A stretch of DNA of 38,548 bases. Origin: Gemmatimonadota bacterium. Its GTDB lineage: Bacteria > Gemmatimonadota > Gemmatimonadetes > Gemmatimonadales > Gemmatimonadaceae. Shown here one piece after another: positions 7,789-15,059 of the stretch. Where the stretch lies: assembly GCA_028287285.1 (NCBI GenBank), contig JAQBPY010000439.1, forward strand, positions 1-38,548, read 5' to 3'. The stretch's first letter is position 1, and each line of letters begins with the position of its first letter. Made by a program: the position numbers and the translations under genes. The notes below the pieces were generated by a model. That model was not told where the DNA came from, searched no databases, and saw nothing but the letters and a program-made list of their open reading frames with translations.

Positions 7789-8970
7789 GTGCTTTCCTTT
7801 CTCCGTACCCCCAAGGCCACTCCACCCTCTTCCGTCGCGACCGTCATCCGGTCGGCCGGAGCGACGAGCAAGCCACGCCAGATGTCGGCCGAAGACCGCG
7901 CCGACGCGCAACTTGCCCTCGTGCTCGATTCCATCGGGAGCATGCTGCACATCTATGCGCAGCATGCGTTCGACACCGACGCGCAAACGAGCGAGCAGAC
8001 GCGGGCGGCCGTCCAGCACTGGCGCCTGCACGCAACCAACGGTTCGGCGTCGCCGACGTCGGGCGACGAGCGCGCGTCGGCCGGCATTCTGGAGCGTGAC
8101 TGGAAGGGGCTGCTTCGTTTCTTCAGCAACACACGCCGCGATGAAGCGGTGTTCGTTGCCCGGGCACAGACCAACCTCCGTGAAAGCATCTGGGCGTTCG
8201 TGGGCGGCCTGCATCAGCTCGTGCTCGAGGAGCACGAGGAGGGGAAGACGGCACACGAGCAGATCTGCCGGGTGAAGGAAGCCGTTGCGAGCAACGATAC
8301 GGCGTCGCTCAAGCGCGAGACGATGGCCGCTGTGTCCGTGATGGAGACGCTCATGGAGAAACGTCGCCAGCGGCAGCAGCAGCAGTTCTCCGTGCTCGCG
8401 GAAAAGCTCAAGAGCCTGGGTCGCGAGCTCGAGGATGCCCGCCGAGAAATCTGCCTCGACGCGCTGACGGGGCTGCCCAACCGCAAGGCCTTCGACAAGT
8501 ACGTCTCGCGCAGCATCGAGCTGCATTCGCTCATCGGCAAGCCCGCCGCGCTCCTCATTGTCGACGTCGACAATTTCAAGAGCATCAACGATACGTACGG
8601 CCATCCCGTTGGGGACGAAGCACTGCGGCAGGTCACGCGCGCACTGTCGCGGACGGTGTTGCGGCGAGTGGATTTCGTGTGCCGTTTTGGCGGCGACGAG
8701 TTTGCGGTCATCCTCCAGGAAACGGATCGTGTGGGCGCCATCGCGCTTGGCGAAAAGCTCTGCAAGTCGCTGCGGGAGGTGCTGGACGCGCCGCGCGGCA
8801 ACGAGCAGAAGCTCGAGTACACCATGTCGGTCGGTGTCGCGGAGCTCGCCCTGGGCGACGATGCACTGTCATGGACGCATCGTGCCGATCAGGCCATGTA
8901 CCACGCGAAGCGTGCCGGACGCAATCAGGTAGCGAGCCTGACCAGGGAAGAAGCGGAGCGGGCGGAGTAA
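7789..8970 (+). CDS. Diguanylate cyclase (GGDEF domain) with I-site
   Basis: It makes cyclic di-GMP from two GTP. The start is placed at GTG 7789, preceded by a GGAAGG ribosome-binding sequence with 7-nt spacing; a TTG 21 bases earlier has no such site. The protein has 393 residues. The first 180 or so are a soluble, mostly helical region that I do not recognise, with no membrane segment. A coiled-coil linker (about 185-220, with a run of Gln) follows, then the GGDEF domain from DALTGLPNRKAF to the end. The catalytic motif is intact (RFGGDEF, about 300-306). Five residues before it is R-R-V-D, the RxxD inhibitory site, so product feedback inhibition is expected. Its gene is divergent from the pseudokinase gene, suggesting a shared regulatory context. 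Confidence 0.93.
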   Translation: MLSFLRTPKATPPSSVATVIRSAGATSKPRQMSAEDRADAQLALVLDSIGSMLHIYAQHAFDTDAQTSEQTRAAVQHWRLHATNGSASPTSGDERASAGILERDWKGLLRFFSNTRRDEAVFVARAQTNLRESIWAFVGGLHQLVLEEHEEGKTAHEQICRVKEAVASNDTASLKRETMAAVSVMETLMEKRRQRQQQQFSVLAEKLKSLGRELEDARREICLDALTGLPNRKAFDKYVSRSIELHSLIGKPAALLIVDVDNFKSINDTYGHPVGDEALRQVTRALSRTVLRRVDFVCRFGGDEFAVILQETDRVGAIALGEKLCKSLREVLDAPRGNEQKLEYTMSVGVAELALGDDALSWTHRADQAMYHAKRAGRNQVASLTREEAERAE

Positions 8971-8982
8971 CTCCGCCCGTTC
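8956..8982 (+). terminator. Hairpin terminator with the stop codon in its loop
   Basis: GAGCGGGCGGAG (8956-8967) pairs with CTCCGCCCGTTC (8971-8982), 12 bp with one G-T wobble. The three-base loop is the TAA stop codon of the diguanylate cyclase. It ends the GGDEF transcript and, being nearly symmetrical, could also act on the convergent small gene at 8995. Confidence 0.65.
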
Positions 8983-8994
8983 CACCCGCGCCGG

Positions 8995-9297
8995 TTATGC
9001 GGCGCGACTCACGAGCCCTGCACCCAGGGGCTGCGTGGCGAGCCACTTCTCCAGCTCTTCGCGCGTCTCGATGATGCGATCACTCCGCTTGAGGTCGGGG
9101 TGCCGCATCTCCGCCTGGTAGCCTGTGGGCTCACCATTCCTGCGATTCACCACCCACGAGTGGCGTGCATCGCGGTCGCGTCCCTTCATGAGTGTGCGAG
9201 GCGCCTGCCCCAGCAGCGAGGCGGCTGCGCCGTAGGTAACGCGCTGGCGCGCGGTGTCGAGCACATCGAGAAGCCTGTCCATCCTGGTGTCGATCAT
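8995..9297 (-). CDS. Small conserved protein, remotely like an alkyltransferase-like (ATL) DNA-binding domain
   Basis: The protein has 100 residues from the ATG at 9297, which has a GAGG ribosome-binding sequence about 9 nt upstream. There is no signal peptide or membrane segment. The order R-V-T-Y-G-A-A-A-S-L-L-G, then a PRxLM-x-G segment, then HSWVVNRRNGEPTGY recalls the winged-helix part of O6-alkylguanine transferases and ATL proteins (TYG..., then P-W-H-R-V-V-N). The alkyl-acceptor PCHR is absent. This resemblance is by eye only; the family may simply be an unnamed one. It is convergent with the GGDEF gene. Confidence 0.6.
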   Translation of the reverse strand: MIDTRMDRLLDVLDTARQRVTYGAAASLLGQAPRTLMKGRDRDARHSWVVNRRNGEPTGYQAEMRHPDLKRSDRIIETREELEKWLATQPLGAGLVSRAA

Positions 9298-9400
9298 GAT
9301 TGGAACCTCGTGAGGTGAGAGCGTGCTGGTTGCGGACGACACAATCCTGCAGCGCTTTCCCCTTTCGAGCGTCACCGGATTTCCGCGCGCATGATCAATT

Positions 9401-9469
9401 TCACGCGGGAGCGAGCGGCATCGTGATTGTGACCTTGGCCCCTTCACCAGGCGTGCTCACCAAGGAGTC
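9401..9469 (-). pseudogene. Possible remnant of a histidine-kinase C-terminus
   Basis: On the minus strand, a short in-frame stretch reads STPGEGAKVTITMPLA before a TGA at 9403-9401. This resembles the last residues of a sensor histidine kinase ATPase domain (consensus like S-x-P-G-x-G-T-x-F-x-V-x-L-P). Nothing upstream in the frame continues the domain; the amidase gene ends at 9522. If real, it is a decayed tail about 20 codons long. The match is short and could be chance. Confidence 0.3.
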
Positions 9470-9487
9470 CCGGTGAGAGCACGCCTG
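9448..9487 (-). terminator. Hairpin terminator downstream of the amidase operon
   Basis: CAGGCGTGCTC plus ACC at 9448-9461 pairs with GGT plus GAGCACGCCTG at 9472-9487, with a 2-nt bulge and a 10-nt loop. It lies 35 bp past the amidase stop codon, which is the last gene of the long minus-strand operon. Confidence 0.6.
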
Positions 9488-9521
9488 CAGGTTTGCCGGC
9501 TTGACGCTCCAGTCGATGGCC

Positions 9522-11381
9522 CTACGCCAGCTTGGGGTGTTTGGTATGAATGTCCGTGTGTGTCTGGAACTGGTGTGCGACGGACAGAATCTTGTCGTCG
9601 TTGTAGAGGGCGCCCGTAATGACGGCACAGATCGGCTGCGGATTGAGCGGCGCGGCCGGCGCAGCAGCGGCACCACCACCGCGGCCGCCACCAAAGCTGG
9701 CCGGCACATCGAACTTGTATGGCACCACGGCGCACGGATGTCCCGTCTGCGCGTTGGGGCCGACGTCGGCATTGGGCGAGCCGATAAAGAGATCGAGGTC
9801 CTTCATGAACTCGCCCCAGAGCGATACGAGCACATAGCGTCGCCGCTGGTTCTGCATGTACTCGAAGGCCTTGACGGTGCGGCCCTGGACGAAGCGCGGG
9901 TTCCAATCGGCAGGTGACATGCCGGGGTTGGGCACTGGCGGCACCGGCAGCGTGCCGGGGTACGGTGCGTTGTTTACCGCCGGCGCGATGACCGTATTCA
10001 GGTCCAATCCAATTTCCTTCGCCTTGCGTTGCACGTACTCGTCGAACGCCGCGGCGTATTCCACATTCAGGCTGCCCTGCCCCACACCAGGCACCGTGGG
10101 GCGGGCACCGATGGTGACAGGCTTCATGCCGAGGTCGCGCAGCTTCGCCACGAGCTCCGCCGGTGCGCCGGGATCACCGGCATTGGGCCGAGCGGGATCA
10201 GTGCTGGGCCGGCCCGGGTCGACGCCGATACGCAGCGACGCAAGCTTGATGTTGCGGTCGAAGTGAAAGGGCGTGGTGACGGTGGAGTTGTCCTTTGGAT
10301 CGACGCCATGCAATACGTTGAATACGAGCGCCGCATCCTCGATGGTGCGCACAATGGGTCCAACGCGATCCTGCGACCACGCGAGCACCATTCCACCGTG
10401 ACGGCTCACGCGGCCAAAGGTGGGCCGCAATGCGCTCAAGCCGCAGCGAATGGACGGCGACACAATGGAGCCCTGCGTTTCGGTGCCGATACCAAACGCA
10501 ACACAGCCTGCCGCCGTTGCCGACGACGGGCCCGCGGAGGACCCACTCGCGCCTTGCGAAAGATTCCACGGGTTGTTGGTGCGGCCGCGGAACCACTGAT
10601 CGTTCTGCGCGAAGAGTCCGGTGGACAGCTTCGCGATGAGCACCGCACCCGCATTCCTCAGGCGGACGACGATTTCCGCGTCTTCGTCGATGATGCGATT
10701 CTCGAAGTCGTGCGTGCCCCACGTGGTGGGCACGCCCTTTGTCGTGAAGAGATCCTTCACGCCATATGGAATGCCATGGAGTGGCCCGCGATACGTGCGG
10801 CCGGAGGCCAGCTCCGCATCCATCCGTGCGGCTTCAGCAAGGGCGTCCTTTTCCATGATGGTGACTGCACACAACAGCGTCGGATTCAGGCGCTTGAGCC
10901 GCTCGAGATAGATGGTCGTCAACCGGACCGACGTGATCTTCCTTGCCTTGATGAGCGCCGCGAGCCGGTGCACCGGCAGAAACGCGATGTCCTCCTCGGA
11001 GGCGGGCACGGTGCCGCTCCAATTCTCCACGGTCATTGGCGTGCGGTCAAAGACACCGGCGCCGTGCTCCTTGACGAGCTTCTGCATGAGCGCGCCGGTG
11101 CCGCCCGGATACGGCATGAACTGCTCGGCAGGCGCTTCACCATTGCCCAGCGGAAACGGTGTTGGTGCGGCCTGCTGCAGCGATGGTGCTGCTCCACCGC
11201 CGGCGGCCGCCGCCTGGGCGCGCACGGTATGCGAGCCAAAGGTGGTCGCCGCGGCAGCCATCAGGGAGACAAACATGAATTCACGGCGGTCGATTCCACC
11301 ATTGGATGCGTCTTCAACGTCCGCTGCATGATGTGCGAGCGTGCGCTCGTAGTCTTCCAGCTCTTCTTCGGGTGTGTGCAC
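9522..11381 (-). CDS. Amidase-signature hydrolase, predicted Tat-exported
   Basis: A 619-residue enzyme of the amidase signature family, which hydrolyses carboxamides with a Ser-cisSer-Lys triad. Lys209 lies in GVKDLF, the cis-Ser in GASGSSAG (about 281) and the nucleophile Ser305 in GTETQGSI. The N-terminus has twin arginines (32-33, D-R-R-E-F-M-F) followed by a hydrophobic stretch ending H-T-V-R-A-Q-A, so export by the Tat route is likely. An acidic 30-residue segment precedes the arginines. The start is GTG at 11381, three bases after a strong GGAGGA. A Gly/Ala-rich loop lies near 565-580. It is the last gene of the operon starting with the acylase at 17239, so it may act on a product of that pathway. 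Amidase subfamily and substrate are not evident. Confidence 0.88.
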   Translation of the reverse strand: MHTPEEELEDYERTLAHHAADVEDASNGGIDRREFMFVSLMAAAATTFGSHTVRAQAAAAGGGAAPSLQQAAPTPFPLGNGEAPAEQFMPYPGGTGALMQKLVKEHGAGVFDRTPMTVENWSGTVPASEEDIAFLPVHRLAALIKARKITSVRLTTIYLERLKRLNPTLLCAVTIMEKDALAEAARMDAELASGRTYRGPLHGIPYGVKDLFTTKGVPTTWGTHDFENRIIDEDAEIVVRLRNAGAVLIAKLSTGLFAQNDQWFRGRTNNPWNLSQGASGSSAGPSSATAAGCVAFGIGTETQGSIVSPSIRCGLSALRPTFGRVSRHGGMVLAWSQDRVGPIVRTIEDAALVFNVLHGVDPKDNSTVTTPFHFDRNIKLASLRIGVDPGRPSTDPARPNAGDPGAPAELVAKLRDLGMKPVTIGARPTVPGVGQGSLNVEYAAAFDEYVQRKAKEIGLDLNTVIAPAVNNAPYPGTLPVPPVPNPGMSPADWNPRFVQGRTVKAFEYMQNQRRRYVLVSLWGEFMKDLDLFIGSPNADVGPNAQTGHPCAVVPYKFDVPASFGGGRGGGAAAAPAAPLNPQPICAVITGALYNDDKILSVAHQFQTHTDIHTKHPKLA

Positions 11382-11415
11382 AGTTCCTCCGTAAATGTGT
11401 CAGTCCTTCTGCAGG

Positions 11416-12681
11416 TCAGCGCATGCCGGCCATGAGGCTCATGCACGCCACCAACCGATGATTTCCTGTAATGGCCGAGCCGAGCGAGGCGACGGCAACG
11501 GGAAACCCGCCGGGTGCAGTGTCATCGGCCCTGCTCGAGAAGTCGTAGGTGAGCATCCGCGATGCAAGGTCGATCATGGCAACCTCGGATGGATAGCGCG
11601 CCAGATTTTTTTTCGCCCACGCACGCGTGTCGTCCACGTCCTGCCGCGTGCCAAGGAGCAGCTCACGCACGTTCGTGCATGGAAGGATGGTGAGCTGGTT
11701 CAGCACTTCGAACCGTGAACTACGCGGCAGGCGTTCGTCGCGAACCATGGCCATCAGTGTGGCCCTGTCAACGCCCTGGGTATTGACCGGCGACGTGTGA
11801 TGCGACGTGTACACCGCAAGCAATGAATCCCGTGCGAACCTGAGGGCCTGCGCCGAGGGGTTTTTCGTGATCGTGTAGAAGTTGATCAGCGCCTCTCGTC
11901 CAATTCCCACGATCACGGCACCAATCAGCTGGTCGATCGCGCTGGTACCGTTGTCGATCAGGGCGAAGCCAAGTGACGGTATGACACGCAGTGCATATTC
12001 CGCCGAGTCGTTCTGTTTTTTCGCGAGGTAGTATGCGCTACGCGACACACTCGCGTATGCGAGCTCGCGCGTTGCCGAGAAGCGGATGATGGGCATCTCG
12101 AAGTAGGCGGCGCTGTCCGGAAACGGCAGCACGAACCGCCCACCGATGATGTCCACGGCAGGGGCACGGGCGACGATCTCGACGTCGCGCCAGATGGGGG
12201 CATGTGCAATGCGCTCGAGATATTCCACCTCATCCTTGCTTGGTCCCCTGGATACGACCTCGAGGATGTTGCCGGGGTTCGGTCCCGAATACAGCTGGGT
12301 GTGTGCCGTGGGGAACAGCTCCGGCGGCAGGGAATCGTCCTGCCATGGCGCCACCGGGCGCGGTGGCCTGGGCTTGAGAGCAAAGGATGTGGGCTGTTCC
12401 CTGGCGGGGATTGCATGGAAGGCCGCGCCAGCCATTGCCGGCGTGATGGACGAATCCTTTGGCAGGGTGTAGGCACGTGTCGATTCGGCGATCTTCAGCT
12501 TGTCGGCGTTGCTGAAGCGCGGGGAGAGCGATGCGCCGAAACGATCGCCCATCGTGGCCACGACGAGTACCGGCAGCAACAGCACAACGGCGAGAACCAG
12601 CACACCGAGGGTGATCGCGGCGCGTTTGAACGGCGAGGTCCGCTTGTGCGGTTTTGGCGGCGGTACGACGGGGTCTGTCAT
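11416..12681 (-). CDS. Membrane-anchored protein of unknown function
   Basis: A 421-residue protein starting at ATG 12681. A short Pro/Lys-rich cytoplasmic segment (T-D-P-V-V-P-P-P-K-P-H-K-R) is followed by one transmembrane helix at about 24-45, so most of the protein should lie in the periplasm. The rest has no domain that I recognise. It is mixed helical, with a segment FVLPFPDSAAYFEMP near 180, and helical regions near 215-345. There are few cysteines. It sits 78 bp downstream of the flavin-reductase/dehydrogenase fusion and 34 bp upstream of the amidase in the same direction, so it probably belongs to that operon. No function is assigned. Confidence 0.75.
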   Translation of the reverse strand: MTDPVVPPPKPHKRTSPFKRAAITLGVLVLAVVLLLPVLVVATMGDRFGASLSPRFSNADKLKIAESTRAYTLPKDSSITPAMAGAAFHAIPAREQPTSFALKPRPPRPVAPWQDDSLPPELFPTAHTQLYSGPNPGNILEVVSRGPSKDEVEYLERIAHAPIWRDVEIVARAPAVDIIGGRFVLPFPDSAAYFEMPIIRFSATRELAYASVSRSAYYLAKKQNDSAEYALRVIPSLGFALIDNGTSAIDQLIGAVIVGIGREALINFYTITKNPSAQALRFARDSLLAVYTSHHTSPVNTQGVDRATLMAMVRDERLPRSSRFEVLNQLTILPCTNVRELLLGTRQDVDDTRAWAKKNLARYPSEVAMIDLASRMLTYDFSSRADDTAPGGFPVAVASLGSAITGNHRLVACMSLMAGMR

Positions 12682-12759
12682 TGCGAGAAGTGCCCGGGTG
12701 GGTGTCGCGAAGAATCTGGTGGCTGGGAAGGCGGTTCGCGAGCGACGATTGCGGCGAGC

Positions 12760-14592
12760 CTATGAGAGGAGCACGGACACGGCGGCTCCCCGGTCACAGG
12801 ATTGGCCCGCCACGTAGTCAGGGATGCCTACCCACGCATCCGCAGCCAACGACTCATATGCCTTCACCACGATCTCGAGATCGCGGCGTCCATCGATGGC
12901 AGGCGTGGAGGGCGCGCGTCCCTCGGAGACGGCGGCAATGAATTCCCGAATCTCCGTCAAGTAGCCAATACGGTCCCTGTCCACAATCGGCAACCGCACG
13001 CGCTGAAAGGCCGGCGACATCAGCTTGTCGGCGAGCCACGACGGGCGCACGGACGATACCAGCTGCGTCAGCAGTTGCGGCGCAGCAGGATACAGCTCCA
13101 CGTATGATGCCGAGGGCCAGATCTGCAACACCCCGTGCTCGCCCGAGACAATGACATCCGGACTGTGGCCGCGCGGCGTGGACCAGCTCAGGAGCATGTG
13201 CGCCTGCCATCCAGCCTTGCTCGAGAAGAGCACCTGGATGCTGTCGTCGCCGCCGAGCTTGGTGTTCACCTGCATGGCCTTCGTCGCGAGCACGCGGTCA
13301 GGCTCGCCGAGGATGAGGCGAAGCGCGCGAATGTAGTGGACGCCGATATCCATCAGCACACCACCGCCCATCAACTCCGCGTCGGCCTTCCAGCCGTCGG
13401 GCTTCATGATGCCCCCGGCGTGGACCTTCAGGTACAGCGGCTCACCGATGTCGCCGCGGTCGATGGCACGAACTACGTCGCGGAAGGCCGGCCGGAAATG
13501 GAAATTCTCCGCGACCATGAGCGTCACGCCCGCATTCCGCGCATCGGCGATCATCCGGTCGGCCTCCGCGAGCGAATTGGCAATGGGCTTTTCAACGAGG
13601 ATGTGTTTGCCCGCGGCAGCGGCAAGCTTTACCCCCCATGGATGCAGGTGGTGCGGCAGCACGAGCGCAACGGCATCCACCCGAGGATCAGCCAGCGCCG
13701 TTTCGAGACCGATGAAGCTGTCCGTCGCACGTGAAGCGCGCGCCACGCGCGCAACACGATCCGCGTTTCGTCCGCAAATGAAAAGATCGACCAGGGGGTC
13801 AGCGTCGCGAAAGAGTTGTGCGTGGTAGGAGCCCCACTGCCCCACCCCGACCACGCACACGCCCAGCCGCCTGCTCAGCGGCTTTGGCGGTGTCTGCGGA
13901 GGTGAGATCACGCGGCTCCTGTCCTTCACGCCCGGCGCCACGATTACACTGACTTCGGCATCGGTCTGCCCGCCGTCGAGGTAGGTATTGCGTGCAAGGT
14001 CGACATGTTCCATTGGCGGTGGTCCGCGCAGAATGCGCTTGAGCCTGTCCCTGACGCCAAGCGATGTGAGCATTCCCCGAATGAAGCGCGATGTCTTTGG
14101 AAACGCGGATGGTACACCAGCAACCTCCGGATACAGCACCGGCACTTGGCCCACATCGGCATTGTGCCGCGATTCGAGCACGCGCGCGATCATCACGGTG
14201 TGGTCGCCCGTGTCGAGGATGTCCTCGATCTCGCAGAAGATCGTGCGCAGACATCCCGGAAGATATGGAATTCCATGCACCGCATCCTGCACGATGGGCA
14301 ACCCCACTGTGGTGGCCTTGTTGACACTCCGCCGTCGCACACGAATGGCACGCATGACGGCAGCACGCTGATCACTCGACGCCACGTTGATCGCGAACCG
14401 TCCCTCGCGACGAATTGCTCCCTCGATAGGGTACAGGCGGTTCGGGTTGATGATGATGCGCGGCGGATAAAGTGAGCACTGCCCGAAGTTTCCGCTCATG
14501 AACAGCTCCACCTCGGGCTCATCGTGCGCCGTGATGATGGAGCACACCGACTGCACCTTCACGTCCCAGATGGTGCGCGCCGGAACCTTCAT
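12760..14592 (-). CDS. Fusion of a flavin-reductase-like domain and a Gfo/Idh/MocA oxidoreductase
   Basis: A 610-residue two-part protein. Residues about 1-160 resemble the FMN-binding split barrel of flavin reductases, with the typical G-D-H-T at 129-132. A Pro-rich linker (PPQTPPKP, about 231-238) follows. Residues about 243-600 are an NAD(P)-dependent Gfo/Idh/MocA oxidoreductase: Rossmann motif VGVGQWG (248-254), the E-K-P signature at 334-336, and D415-x-x-x-H419 as likely catalytic residues. The start ATG at 14592 overlaps the previous gene's stop as ATGA, so the two are translated together. The enzyme could couple an NAD(P)H-linked dehydrogenase with FMN reduction, but whether both halves are active is not known. 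The arrangement is unusual, since these families normally occur as separate proteins. Confidence 0.82.
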   Translation of the reverse strand: MKVPARTIWDVKVQSVCSIITAHDEPEVELFMSGNFGQCSLYPPRIIINPNRLYPIEGAIRREGRFAINVASSDQRAAVMRAIRVRRRSVNKATTVGLPIVQDAVHGIPYLPGCLRTIFCEIEDILDTGDHTVMIARVLESRHNADVGQVPVLYPEVAGVPSAFPKTSRFIRGMLTSLGVRDRLKRILRGPPPMEHVDLARNTYLDGGQTDAEVSVIVAPGVKDRSRVISPPQTPPKPLSRRLGVCVVGVGQWGSYHAQLFRDADPLVDLFICGRNADRVARVARASRATDSFIGLETALADPRVDAVALVLPHHLHPWGVKLAAAAGKHILVEKPIANSLAEADRMIADARNAGVTLMVAENFHFRPAFRDVVRAIDRGDIGEPLYLKVHAGGIMKPDGWKADAELMGGGVLMDIGVHYIRALRLILGEPDRVLATKAMQVNTKLGGDDSIQVLFSSKAGWQAHMLLSWSTPRGHSPDVIVSGEHGVLQIWPSASYVELYPAAPQLLTQLVSSVRPSWLADKLMSPAFQRVRLPIVDRDRIGYLTEIREFIAAVSEGRAPSTPAIDGRRDLEIVVKAYESLAADAWVGIPDYVAGQSCDRGAAVSVLLS

Positions 14593-15059
14593 GTCGGGGC
14601 GAGATCGGTGGTGAGCAGATGGCGGCGCATCGTGTTGCGCGTCTCCGTCTCACCCACCAGGATGCTCGCGATGAAAAGCGTGTGGTCGCCCAGGTCGCGC
14701 GACTGAGTGATCTCGCATCCCATCGATGCGAGAGCGCCATCAACGAACAGCCACCCGTCTTTTACGCTGATGGGCAGCCGCGCGCACTTGTCTTCCGTTC
14801 GTCCCGAGACCTCGCCACACATTCGCGCGAACGCGGCTTGACGCTCGTGCAGCACCACGAGGCTGAAGCGCTTCGACTCCAGGAGCATCGCATGCGTGAG
14901 GCGTGTATGCGCAATGGAGATCCACACGCTCGCGGGGTAGTGCGACACCTCCGAGAAAAAGCTCACTGTCATGGCGTTGCGCCTGCCGGCATGCTCGCAC
15001 AGCACGAGCGCGACCGGGCCCTCGGTGACAGAGCCCGCAAGGTACTCGCTCGGGATCAC
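14589..15059 (-). CDS. Flavin-reductase-like FMN-binding split-barrel protein
   Basis: A 156-residue soluble protein starting at GTG 15059, which overlaps the acylase stop codon as GTGA. The early part M-T-V-S-F-F-S-E-V-S follows the N-A-M-T-x-S-x-x-S pattern of FMN-dependent reductases. The segment SRDLGDHTLFIASIL carries the G-D-H signature near the C-terminus. It likely reduces or binds FMN for a partner oxygenase or for the fusion protein encoded next. Its domain is related to the N-terminal domain of that fusion, so the operon carries two such modules. No monooxygenase partner is visible in the window. Confidence 0.82.
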   Translation of the reverse strand: MIPSEYLAGSVTEGPVALVLCEHAGRRNAMTVSFFSEVSHYPASVWISIAHTRLTHAMLLESKRFSLVVLHERQAAFARMCGEVSGRTEDKCARLPISVKDGWLFVDGALASMGCEITQSRDLGDHTLFIASILVGETETRNTMRRHLLTTDLAPT

